Positions 1 to 5,618 are shown, counted from the first letter of the stretch. The stretch is DNA of 7,169 nt from Thermoproteota archaeon (GCA_015521385.1 WAOH01000018.1:1-7169), one strand, 5' to 3'. Translations and numbers: made by a program. The notes: a model not told the origin generated them from the sequence alone.

Positions 1-566
1 CCGACACCGGGGTAGATGGTGGTCGGATCCTGGTGCAGGCTCACGTAGAGGACGGTATCGTCCTCATAGAAAATTTCCATCGTTCCATTCCCGTGATGGG
101 CATCGTGGTCGAATATAGCAACGGACTCCACACCGTTCCTCAGGGCCCACCTTGCAGCGATGGCGACGTCGTTCAGGAGGCAGAAACCTCCCCCGTAGTT
201 GACGCTGGCGTGGTGAGCCCCTCCGAACCCAGCCGCTGCCCCCTCCCTCAGAGCCACCCTCACAGCAGACATGGAGGAGTGTACCATGCTGAGGGCCGCC
301 TCCCACATCCCCCTGAACGCTGGGGTATCCAGGGAGACCATGCCGTGCCCTGTCCTACTCCTGGCCCTGAGGAAGTCCAGGTACTCGTCATCGTGGACGG
401 CCCTCAGGTCCTCGATAGTGGGCGGATCACCTACGTACCCCGATAAATCGAAGGGTTCGCCCCTCTCCTTGATGAACTCCACGAACGAAGGAAACCTATC
501 TCCCCTGAAGGGGTGGTCCGGACCGAAATCGTACGAGGCGATGGAGTCATCGTAGATGAACTTCAT
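1..566 (-). CDS. Histone deacetylase/acetylpolyamine amidohydrolase family protein, N-terminal part (cut by window edge)
   Basis: This is the N-terminal 188 or so residues of a zinc-dependent deacetylase of the HDAC/AcuC/acetylpolyamine amidohydrolase superfamily; the gene continues past base 1. The family hydrolyses acetyl-amide bonds on lysine or polyamines in the cytoplasm. Translating the minus strand gives the tandem active-site histidines in GGAHHAS (H118, H119), the GGGFCLLND loop (126-133) and the zinc-binding segment FDHDAHHGNGT (152-162), in which D155 and H157 are the expected ligands. The SLHQDPTTIYPGVG segment ends the visible part. The third zinc Asp and the catalytic Tyr should lie outside the window. 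Family members are usually about 300-380 residues, so roughly half is visible. ATG 566 is chosen because MKFIYDDSIASYDFGPDHPFR matches typical family N-termini. In-frame GTG codons at 572 and 608 are alternatives. Substrate (chromatin protein, polyamine, other) cannot be told. It is divergent from the GTPase gene. Confidence 0.9.
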   Translation of the reverse strand, partial: MKFIYDDSIASYDFGPDHPFRGDRFPSFVEFIKERGEPFDLSGYVGDPPTIEDLRAVHDDEYLDFLRARSRTGHGMVSLDTPAFRGMWEAALSMVHSSMSAVRVALREGAAAGFGGAHHASVNYGGGFCLLNDVAIAARWALRNGVESVAIFDHDAHHGNGTMEIFYEDDTVLYVSLHQDPTTIYPGV

Positions 567-615
567 CTCCACAGGGAGCAGGGGGAACCCCTTAACCTTT
601 CCTCCCACCGCGTGA

Positions 616-632
616 GGGGAAGTAAATATAAA
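616..632 (+). promoter_or_regulatory. Candidate BRE/TATA promoter for the GTPase gene
   Basis: A purine-rich GGGGAAG (about 616-622, BRE-like) precedes TAAATATAA (623-631). The TATA centre near 627 predicts a start about 26 bp downstream, at 653-654. That coincides with the ATG at 654, so the mRNA would be leaderless. This argues against the in-frame ATG at 639, which lies between TATA and the predicted start. Confidence 0.55.
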
Positions 633-634
633 GG
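625..634 (-). promoter_or_regulatory. Candidate TATA box for the HDAC-family gene
   Basis: On the minus strand this reads CTTTATATTT, close to the archaeal TATA consensus. Its centre predicts transcript start near 603, giving a leader of about 37 nt to ATG 566. It is the opposite-strand reading of the element assigned to the GTPase gene. A GGAG lies only one base before the ATG, too close for a good ribosome binding site. Confidence 0.5.
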
Positions 635-653
635 GCTGATGCGATTACACGGG

Positions 654-1445
654 ATGAAGGTAGCCAGTTGGAAGGAGATCGCCAAGGCGATGGACAGGGT
701 CAATGTGGTGCTGGAGGTGGTGGACTCCAGGGATCCCTGGACGACTAGGAGCCGTAAACTCGAGGACATGGCTGTGAAGAGGGGGAAGAAGATACTCGTG
801 GCCATTAACAAGTCGGACCTCGTTCCCAGAGAGGTGCTCGATCAGTGGGTGAGGATATTCGAGGGGGAGGGTTTGAAGGCCACCTACGTGAGCGCCCGCG
901 AGAGACTGGGCACCATGAGGTTGAGGAGGTTCATTAAGAGGGAGGCCCCCGAGCTTCCGGCCAAGGTCCTCATAGCGGGCTTTCCGAAGGTGGGGAAGAG
1001 CTCGATAATCAACGTGCTCAAGGGGAGGAGTTCCGCCTCAACCAGCCCGGTGCCCGGGAATCCGGGGTACACGCGTCACTTCCAGCTGTACAGGATAGAC
1101 AGGAACCTCTACATCTTGGACTCCCCTGGAATACTCCCGGTGGAGGGTGGACCGCTCGAGATGGCGATAAGAGGCTATCCTCCCGAGGAGCTGAAGAATC
1201 CCGTGGAAGTGGCCGTATCCCTACTCGAGAGGGCTCTCAAGTCGAATCCCGGTATTGCGAGGAGGGTATACGGCATAGAGGAAAGCGATCCCATCAAGAT
1301 ACTGGAGAGATTGGCGGAGAGACGGGGTTGGAAGTTCAAGGACGGGGAACCGAACGTCGAGGAGGCCGCGAGGCAGGTGATAAGGGACTATCACAGGTAC
1401 AAGCTGGTCTTCTACGTCACCCCCAAGGACCTGGGGCTGATCTAG
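654..1445 (+). CDS. Circularly permuted GTPase, YlqF/RbgA-like (archaeal)
   Basis: A 263-residue GTPase of the YlqF/YawG group, whose bacterial (RbgA) and eukaryotic (Lsg1, Nog2, Mtg1) members act in large ribosomal subunit maturation; an archaeal role there is inferred. The G motifs appear in the permuted order that defines the group: G4 NKSD (52-55), G5 SAR (80-82), G1 GFPKVGKSS (109-117), G2 Thr in PGYTRHF (T140), and G3 DSPG (156-159). The N-terminal SWKEIAKAMDRVNVVLEVVDSRDP segment is typical. The C-terminal region (about 165-263) is helical and ends in an Arg/Tyr/Lys-rich stretch, like the RNA-contacting C-terminus of relatives. ATG 654 is preferred over 639 and over a much longer in-frame ATG at 513, because it matches the predicted leaderless transcript start and the family N-terminus. 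The 3' end overlaps the convergent DUF123 gene by 29 bp. Confidence 0.92.
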   Translation: MKVASWKEIAKAMDRVNVVLEVVDSRDPWTTRSRKLEDMAVKRGKKILVAINKSDLVPREVLDQWVRIFEGEGLKATYVSARERLGTMRLRRFIKREAPELPAKVLIAGFPKVGKSSIINVLKGRSSASTSPVPGNPGYTRHFQLYRIDRNLYILDSPGILPVEGGPLEMAIRGYPPEELKNPVEVAVSLLERALKSNPGIARRVYGIEESDPIKILERLAERRGWKFKDGEPNVEEAARQVIRDYHRYKLVFYVTPKDLGLI

Positions 1446-1872
1446 CCCTGTAGGAGGGGTTCCACACCAAGTAGGCTTTCTTCCATCGGATACCGCTTAG
1501 GACCCTCAGAGCCTCCCTTAGGTCATCGCTCAGGAGGTACAGGTGCGTCCCATCGCTCCTCCTATCGGAGCAGCCGAATCCCCTGATGAGGGGTCTCCCC
1601 ACACCCCTGAGGTCCCTCGCTAGCGATGCCTCCTCCTCACCAGGCAGGGCCAAGGCGCACAGCACATCCATGACCTCGGTCAGGTAATCGATATGCCATC
1701 TCACCGCCTTCCCCCTGCTGAAGTGCCTCCCTATCCTGGCACCTAGGCCGCCCGGCCCCTTCGCCGATCCAGCATACGCGAGGACGCCGGGTGGAATTTC
1801 AAAGGTCCCCAGCTTTCCCACCTCGAGGATGACACCATGAGAGATTATCAGGAGCGCGTAGGCGCCCCTCAC
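1417..1872 (-). CDS. DUF123 family protein (GIY-YIG-like fold)
   Basis: A 151-residue stand-alone DUF123 protein. Visible family marks are GAYALLI at the N-terminus (3-9), the glycine-rich PPGVLAYAGSAKGPGGLGARIGRH (28-50), the WHIDYL signature (59-64), GFGCSD (98-103) and GTHLY (108-112). The family is widespread in archaea and also occurs fused to endonuclease III. GxY and the AYAG segment correspond to the GIY and YIG motifs of GIY-YIG nucleases, but nuclease activity of DUF123 is not established to my knowledge. No HhH glycosylase domain is present. The start is GTG at 1872, only 5 nt after the stop of the upstream HAD gene, so translational coupling is likely; the GAGGGGC just before it partly includes that stop region. 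The last 10 codons overlap the convergent GTPase gene and lie beyond the conserved domain, so the tail SYRARSAPGPWG may be unimportant. Confidence 0.88.
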   Translation of the reverse strand: MRGAYALLIISHGVILEVGKLGTFEIPPGVLAYAGSAKGPGGLGARIGRHFSRGKAVRWHIDYLTEVMDVLCALALPGEEEASLARDLRGVGRPLIRGFGCSDRRSDGTHLYLLSDDLREALRVLSGIRWKKAYLVWNPSYRARSAPGPWG

Positions 1873-1877
1873 GCCCC

Positions 1878-2654
1878 TCAGCGGATCAGGTCCATCAAGC
1901 TCCTCAAGACGTACTTGGGTCGAGGTACCACCCCCTCTGACTCCTTCACCACTCCCGTGAGGACCAAGGCTGAGTCCATTCCGGCCCTCAGGGCTCCCAG
2001 AATATCGGTCTCCGGCCTGTCCCCGATCACGAGGGGATGAGACGCCCCAGCACCTTGGGCGGCTAGGAGGAACATGAGGGGATTGGGCTTCCCCACGACG
2101 AGATCCGGCTCCCTACCGCATGCCCCTGAGATCGCTGAAACCATGGAACCAGCTCCTGGAATGGGGCCTTCCGGTGTAGGAAGGGTCCGATCCTCGTTGG
2201 TTGCTAGGAAGAGCCCCCCACCCATTATGTTCCTCAGGGCCCTCGTCAGCTTCGAGTAGTTGAAGGCCCTGTCCATGCCCACGCACACATCTCCCTCCTC
2301 AACCACCTCGATTCCCCTCTCCCCCAACTCCTCCCTGAGACCCTCCTCGCCGATCACGTAACACCTGCTCACCCCTATCGAGGGGGCCACATCAGCCAAC
2401 GTGCTGGCGCTAGTTATCACGTGTCCCTCCCCAACCCAAGGCAGACCCACATCCCTCAGGAGGGACGCTATCACGCGCCTGTGCCGCGTGGAATTGTTGG
2501 TGACGAATCGTATCTCGATACCAGAGGATAGGTCGTTGAGGGCCTCCACCGCACCCTCTATGGGCTCGCCATCCAGCCAGACCACGCCATCTATATCCAC
2601 CAACAGCAGATCATAGTTGCCGACGTCTGGTCTTCGCCCTGACATCGAGAACAC
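1878..2654 (-). CDS. HAD superfamily phosphatase, subfamily IIA (NagD / 4-nitrophenylphosphatase-like)
   Basis: A 258-residue (255 from the alternative start) cytoplasmic Mg-dependent phosphatase of the NagD/PGP type, the usual length for archaeal members. HAD motif I is DIDG (D20, D22; nucleophile and acid/base), motif II VTNNS (T52-S55), motif III Lys in GKPNP (K189), and motif IV GDRPETD (D212, D217). Between motifs II and III lies the C2-type cap with the subgroup marks VGMDRAFNY (125-133) and LFLATNEDRTLPT (148-160). The physiological substrate is unknown; relatives dephosphorylate sugar phosphates, nucleotides or phosphoglycolate. GTG 2654 is chosen because AGAGG lies 6 nt upstream; ATG 2645 is a close rival preceded by GGGTG. 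Either start sits inside the archaemetzincin gene (44 or 35 bp overlap), which suggests coupled translation. Five nt separate its stop from the DUF123 gene. Confidence 0.92.
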   Translation of the reverse strand: MFSMSGRRPDVGNYDLLLVDIDGVVWLDGEPIEGAVEALNDLSSGIEIRFVTNNSTRHRRVIASLLRDVGLPWVGEGHVITSASTLADVAPSIGVSRCYVIGEEGLREELGERGIEVVEEGDVCVGMDRAFNYSKLTRALRNIMGGGLFLATNEDRTLPTPEGPIPGAGSMVSAISGACGREPDLVVGKPNPLMFLLAAQGAGASHPLVIGDRPETDILGALRAGMDSALVLTGVVKESEGVVPRPKYVLRSLMDLIR

Positions 2655-3183
2655 CCAGTTCCTCTAGGCACCTGTCACACGGCCTCCAGTCCTTCCTGTC
2701 GACATCCCATATGGAGAGACTGAAGTTCATGACGCAGCCAGGGGTGGGACAGTGGTTCAGGCCCAATAGATGACCTACCTCGTGGGAGGCCTCCTTGAGG
2801 GTCCTGAGGAGGAACAGGGCCCTGTTCTCCCTCTCACCGTAGAACTCAGGCTTGAGTCTCGGGAGATATATCGCGCCAAACCTCCCCCCCAGCTCGGCTT
2901 GGCCGAACACGAAATTGGTCCCCTGGGCGTAGGCATCTTCGTCCACCACGGCCAGCACCTTCTCGTCAGATGCCCACCTGTCGATGTGCCATAAGTGCCG
3001 TAGGAACTTCTCGCTCCTCAATTGCTGGGTATTGGGGTCGTAGAGAATTGGAGGGATCTTGATCTCCGTGTAGTCGATCTCTACATCAATTGGGTACGCT
3101 TGAGGGAGCTTCTCGGCGAGGAACTCCAAGATCCAGTGGTATATGAAGCCAGCTGGAACTAACACGAGCTTCGCTAGCACCAT
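2611..3183 (-). CDS. amzA: Archaemetzincin (zinc metalloprotease)
   Basis: A 190-residue protein with the archaemetzincin signature: HEVGHLLGLNHC (H134, E135, H138, G141, H144, C145), then CPTPGCVM (C150, M152) and, after 16 residues, CDRC (C169, C172). In structures of archaeal members His134, His138 and His144 equivalents bind the catalytic zinc, Glu135 is the general base, the Met forms the Met-turn, and the four cysteines bind a second, structural zinc. Length fits the archaeal family. Its in-cell substrate is not known. Despite the hydrophobic start (VLAKLVLVPAGFIYHWILEFL), this is the usual first strand/helix of the fold and not a clear signal peptide. ATG 3183 is well supported by GGAGGT 5 nt upstream. 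The 3' end overlaps the HAD gene. Confidence 0.95.
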   Translation of the reverse strand: MVLAKLVLVPAGFIYHWILEFLAEKLPQAYPIDVEIDYTEIKIPPILYDPNTQQLRSEKFLRHLWHIDRWASDEKVLAVVDEDAYAQGTNFVFGQAELGGRFGAIYLPRLKPEFYGERENRALFLLRTLKEASHEVGHLLGLNHCPTPGCVMNFSLSIWDVDRKDWRPCDRCLEELGVLDVRAKTRRRQL

Positions 3184-3188
3184 GCTTT

Positions 3189-3194
3189 ACCTCC
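3189..3194 (-). promoter_or_regulatory. Shine-Dalgarno site of the archaemetzincin gene
   Basis: GGAGGT on the minus strand, 5 nt before ATG 3183, is the strongest ribosome binding site in the window and fixes the start. Its presence implies the mRNA extends upstream of 3194. Confidence 0.75.
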
Positions 3195-3211
3195 GCTAAG
3201 GGGATGGCAGA

Positions 3212-3219
3212 CTATATAA
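3212..3219 (-). promoter_or_regulatory. Possible TATA box upstream of archaemetzincin
   Basis: Minus strand GTTATATA lies immediately after the stop codon of the 97-residue gene. It resembles a TATA box, but the implied start near 3190 would remove part of the GGAGGT site, so the two signals do not fit together neatly. Read-through from upstream is equally likely. Confidence 0.35.
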
Positions 3220-3513
3220 CTAGAGCATCTCCTGAACGACCTTCAGGAAGTAGGGATCGCTCTCGTGAACGACCCTCCTGACCTTTATCCTCCTCCCCTT
3301 CAAGGTTATCTCGTAGTCGACCATGGCGTAGATGCCCCGTGGGGCGATCCAGTTCGCCTTATGGTAGGATAACGGGGCCTTGACCTCAACGTGGTAGCCA
3401 TCCTCGGAGTAGAACTGCTCCGGCCATCTCTGATCGTCCCTGAGGTGGACAAGCTTCAATCCGGGTTCCCACCTGACGTCGTTAACCCTCCTCACTTCCC
3501 TGACCTTGAACAT
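3220..3513 (-). CDS. Uncharacterised 97-residue protein
   Basis: I do not recognise this protein. It is soluble-looking, with no membrane segment or signal peptide, no cysteine, and no nucleotide-binding motif. It is rich in charged residues and aromatics: an N-terminal basic stretch (MFKVREVRRVNDVRW), a central aromatic part (W, F and Y between residues about 30 and 68) and an alternating strand-like segment MVDYEITLKGRRIKVRRVV (64-82), followed by a short C-terminal helix. This suggests a small beta-rich fold. ATG 3513 is preferred over the in-frame GTG at 3543, whose extra ten residues (APTRTPGNR) look non-structural; a weak TATA-like ATTTTAAG at 3545-3552 would place transcript start near 3522, between the two. 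Codon use resembles the neighbours and both flanking genes are on the same strand, so it is likely real. It is separated from the rhomboid gene by 73 nt and from archaemetzincin by 36 nt. Confidence 0.75.
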   Translation of the reverse strand: MFKVREVRRVNDVRWEPGLKLVHLRDDQRWPEQFYSEDGYHVEVKAPLSYHKANWIAPRGIYAMVDYEITLKGRRIKVRRVVHESDPYFLKVVQEML

Positions 3514-3544
3514 CCTATTCCCGGGTGTTCGTGTAGGGGCCACT

Positions 3545-3552
3545 CTTAAAAT
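3545..3552 (-). promoter_or_regulatory. Weak TATA-like element before the 97-residue gene
   Basis: Minus strand ATTTTAAG in an otherwise GC-rich stretch. The predicted transcript start about 26 bp downstream (near 3522) falls just before ATG 3513. The sequence is a modest match only. Confidence 0.3.
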
Positions 3553-3574
3553 GGGGTGCTGCAGCCTGTTATTC

Positions 3575-3599
3575 CCTCTTATTACCTCAGTAATAGAGG
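3575..3599 (-). repeat. Imperfect inverted repeat around the rhomboid stop codon
   Basis: CCTCTTATTAC (3575-3585) pairs with GTAATAGAGG (3590-3599) with one bulged base and a 4-nt loop, CTCA. On the minus-strand mRNA the loop carries three bases of the rhomboid stop codon, UGA (3589-3587). No U-run follows, so a classical terminator is not indicated; it could slow read-through, protect the 3' end, or bind a protein as DNA. Confidence 0.5.
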
Positions 3600-4231
3600 T
3601 CGTAGCTCACGGTATACGCGGGCCTGAACCTCCTTCCTAGACCCCATACGAGCCCCACTATGAAGCCACCCGCGTGGGCGAGAACATCCACGTTGGCTGA
3701 GAAGCCCCCGAAGATCACGAAGAGCGCGATGAATATGGTTGAGGAGCTTAACTTCCCGGTCACCCTGTACTCCATCGCCACCATGTATCCCAGGAGGCCC
3801 ATTATGGCTCCCGAGGCACCAACTCCCACCGTGCGTGGGTCTAGGAAGGCCGAGAGCAGGTTCCCCACCACGCCGGAGATGAAGTACATCATGAGGTACT
3901 TGACCCTGCCCAGAGACAGCTCCACCACTTTGCCGAGGACGTAGAGTGCGTACATGTTGAGCCCGAGGTGGAGGAGGTTGGCGTGAAGGAACATCGATGT
4001 TATCAACGTGTAGAGCCTGCCGTGCATCAAGTAGAGCCCTGAGCTGCCGAAGTAGAGTAGAACGTACCTGTTCGCCTCGAAGATCGCTGGGGATGTCATG
4101 GCGTAGATCCCGAGGTTAATCGAGATCAGGGCGGAAGTCACTTCGGGAACGCTGGAATACATCTTGAATAGGATGAAGGAGAAGAGAGTGACGCCGATAC
4201 CCAAGAGAACTCCGGTAAATGCCTCCATCAT
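3587..4231 (-). CDS. Rhomboid family intramembrane serine protease
   Basis: A 214-residue polytopic membrane protein with the rhomboid catalytic pattern: FLHANLLHLGLNM (81-93; H83, H88, N92), GASGAIMG (138-145; nucleophile S140) and AHAGGF (185-190; catalytic H186). About six hydrophobic segments are visible: residues 5-25, 32-48, 74-100, 111-130, 138-152 and 166-200 (the last possibly two). The loop after the second segment contains GRLYTLITSMF, a usual rhomboid L1/TM2 feature. Rhomboids cleave single-pass membrane proteins within or near the membrane; the substrate here is unknown. The start is ATG 4231 (or the adjacent ATG 4228), preceded by GGTGAT at 4244-4239 with about 7 nt spacing. It follows the reductase stop by 8 nt, so the two are almost certainly co-translated. 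The C-terminus has a short cytoplasmic-type tail rich in Arg and Tyr. Confidence 0.93.
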   Translation of the reverse strand: MMEAFTGVLLGIGVTLFSFILFKMYSSVPEVTSALISINLGIYAMTSPAIFEANRYVLLYFGSSGLYLMHGRLYTLITSMFLHANLLHLGLNMYALYVLGKVVELSLGRVKYLMMYFISGVVGNLLSAFLDPRTVGVGASGAIMGLLGYMVAMEYRVTGKLSSSTIFIALFVIFGGFSANVDVLAHAGGFIVGLVWGLGRRFRPAYTVSYDLYY

Positions 4232-4238
4232 CTTTTAG

Positions 4239-4244
4239 ATCACC
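4239..4244 (-). promoter_or_regulatory. Shine-Dalgarno site of the rhomboid gene containing the upstream stop codon
   Basis: GGTGAT on the minus strand is a full archaeal-type ribosome binding site 7 nt before ATG 4231. The TGA at its centre (4242-4240) is the stop codon of the reductase gene, an arrangement that favours ribosome reinitiation. Confidence 0.65.
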
Positions 4245-5358
4245 GTAGCATGTACTTCAGCGCCTCGGCGAGGGCCGATGCAGCTGATCCTATATTCACG
4301 GAAGCTAATTTAAGAATTTTAGGTAAACGACTCAATTTGAGGGGCGCTGACTGTCTGTCCACTTGAAAGTCGCTCTCGACGAGACCCTCCTCGCGAAGCA
4401 GGGCGAAAACTTGATCTATCTGCCGATCACTCAGGGAATCTAGGTACCTCCTCACGGCCCATCCCAGGGAGATCTCCCGCCTATTGCTGCCCCACCACCT
4501 CGATTCATAGCACCTGAGCGCTTCCTCCAGCCTGTCTAGGTCCTCCAAGCAGCCTGCCAAGTGCCTAGCTCCTCTAACGCCGAGAAGGACGCCTCCCCTG
4601 CTGATCGGCTTCACCTGGCCAGCCGCGTCCCCCACGAGGGCCACGTTGCCCATCCAGAACCTCCTCCTCGGGCCGATCGGGATGACCCCTCCCTCATATC
4701 CGATCGCCTCTCCCCTGAGCATGTCCTCTATCCAAGGGATGAGGGGATCCCCGATCTCTCCTAGAGCGCCCACCTTCCTGCCCTCCTTCCAGGGTTGGAT
4801 CCAGCTGAACCTGCTACCCCTCCTCACCCTGACTCGGTAGCCGTCGATGGTCCCTCCCCTCACGACCTTGTGCATCCCCACCTCGTAACCCATGGGGGGG
4901 AACCCTAGCTCCTCTGCAACAGACGAGAGGGCTCCATCGGCTCCGACCAGCAGATCGTACTCTATACTGAGGCCACCTACCGAGGCCTCGTTCTTCGATC
5001 TCAACCCCCTGAACTTCGCCGAGAGGACTCCCTTGGCCCCCTCGGAGAGCGCGGCCTCCCAAGTTCCCCGGTCCATCTCGGATCTATCGACCACTTTGGC
5101 TAGGTGCCTGCGCACCTCTATCTCAACACCTCCGGGAGAGGTGAAGGTCGCCCAATTGATCTCACCGACGATCCACTCGTCAGAGAAGATCACCAACTCG
5201 TTCAGGGCATCGGGTCCGAGTATCCCGGAGCAGTGGTGCGGGCGCCCTATGACCCTCCTCCTGTCGACCAAGGTGACGGAGAAACCCTTCCTCGAGAGGA
5301 GGTAGGCGAGGGTAGAGCCGGAGATGCCTCCACCCACCACTAGCACTTCGGTGCGCAT
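4240..5358 (-). CDS. Geranylgeranyl reductase family FAD-dependent oxidoreductase
   Basis: A 372-residue flavoprotein of the geranylgeranyl reductase (GGR) family, which in archaea hydrogenates the double bonds of isoprenoid chains in membrane lipids (archaeol precursors) or quinones. The Rossmann dinucleotide motif VVGGGISGSTLAYLL starts at residue 7, with D32 ending the second strand. HHCSG (41-45) matches the family segment with the catalytically relevant Cys (C43). GADG (139-142) and LVGDAAGQVKPISRGGVLLG (241-260, second FAD motif) are typical. FSWIQPW (184-190) replaces the usual YxWxFP substrate-site motif. Membrane association is expected but no transmembrane span is seen; the last 35 residues form a basic amphipathic helix region. 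ATG 5358 is supported by GAGGT 6 nt upstream. It overlaps the thioredoxin-like gene by 19 bp and is followed after 8 nt by the rhomboid gene. Which lipid or quinone it reduces, and its electron donor, cannot be told. Confidence 0.88.
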   Translation of the reverse strand: MRTEVLVVGGGISGSTLAYLLSRKGFSVTLVDRRRVIGRPHHCSGILGPDALNELVIFSDEWIVGEINWATFTSPGGVEIEVRRHLAKVVDRSEMDRGTWEAALSEGAKGVLSAKFRGLRSKNEASVGGLSIEYDLLVGADGALSSVAEELGFPPMGYEVGMHKVVRGGTIDGYRVRVRRGSRFSWIQPWKEGRKVGALGEIGDPLIPWIEDMLRGEAIGYEGGVIPIGPRRRFWMGNVALVGDAAGQVKPISRGGVLLGVRGARHLAGCLEDLDRLEEALRCYESRWWGSNRREISLGWAVRRYLDSLSDRQIDQVFALLREEGLVESDFQVDRQSAPLKLSRLPKILKLASVNIGSAASALAEALKYMLR

Positions 5359-5618
5359 CTGGAGACCTCTGGGAACTCCAGCTTCCCCTCGGAGATCAGC
5401 TTTCCGCCCACTATGATGGCCGGGACCTTCCTTATCCCCAGCTCAAGTATGTAGCTCTGACCCTCGGGCTCCAGGGCCGAGACCTCCCTGACCCTGAGGC
5501 CCCTCTGGCGCGCCCATCTCTTAAGTCGACGGGCGGCGTCCAGGGAGGGTTCGCATATCGGGGATACCAGGATGATTACTTCCCTTTCTTCCTTCGCTCC
5601 GCCAGCTTCTTCCTCCAA
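5340..5618 (-). CDS. Small thioredoxin-fold protein with CxxS site
   Basis: A 92-residue protein that looks like a glutaredoxin/thioredoxin fold: strand EVIILVSP (13-20), active-site loop ICEPSLDAARRLKRW (21-35), second strand LRVREVSAL (41-49), helix ILELGI, then KVPAIIVGGKLISEG (64-78), where VPA carries the cis-Pro (P66). The canonical CxxC is reduced to C22-E-P-S25. Two more cysteines end the protein (C88, C92, as CAPKC). Monothiol CxxS sites in this fold usually act in thiol exchange, glutathionylation or Fe-S binding; here the role is unknown. The only usable start is TTG 5618, inside the winged-helix gene (43 bp overlap), which leaves a charged 12-residue leader (EEEAGGAKEERE) before the fold. 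It overlaps the reductase gene by 19 bp, so the three are surely one transcript. It might serve redox chemistry of the reductase, which is inference only. Confidence 0.75.
   Translation of the reverse strand: MEEEAGGAKEEREVIILVSPICEPSLDAARRLKRWARQRGLRVREVSALEPEGQSYILELGIRKVPAIIVGGKLISEGKLEFPEVSRCAPKC
5365..5369 (-). promoter_or_regulatory. Shine-Dalgarno site of the reductase gene
   Basis: GAGGT on the minus strand, 6 nt before ATG 5358 and inside the thioredoxin-like coding sequence, supports that start. Confidence 0.55.

Noticed and set aside
33..555. Plus-strand open frames opposite the left-edge gene
   Set aside because: The minus strand in the same region gives a continuous, motif-perfect HDAC-family protein. 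The plus-strand frames have no recognisable motifs and are antisense shadows of it.
581..590. GGGGTTCCCC in the deacetylase leader as a hairpin
   Set aside because: The loop would be only 2 nt and the complementarity is not extended, so a stable structure is unlikely.
513..653. A longer GTPase start at ATG 513, adding 47 residues
   Set aside because: The extra N-terminus would overlap the divergent deacetylase start and cross the TATA element, and it does not look like the family. ATG 654 fits the family N-terminus and the predicted transcript start.
1417..1872. DUF123 gene as a fragment of an endonuclease III fusion
   Set aside because: No helix-hairpin-helix or Fe-S cluster region is present nearby, and stand-alone DUF123 proteins of this length are common in archaea.
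4561..5343. Several long plus-strand frames opposite the reductase gene
   Set aside because: They mirror the GC-rich codon pattern of the minus-strand reductase, have no motifs and would overlap each other. The reductase has clear FAD motifs.
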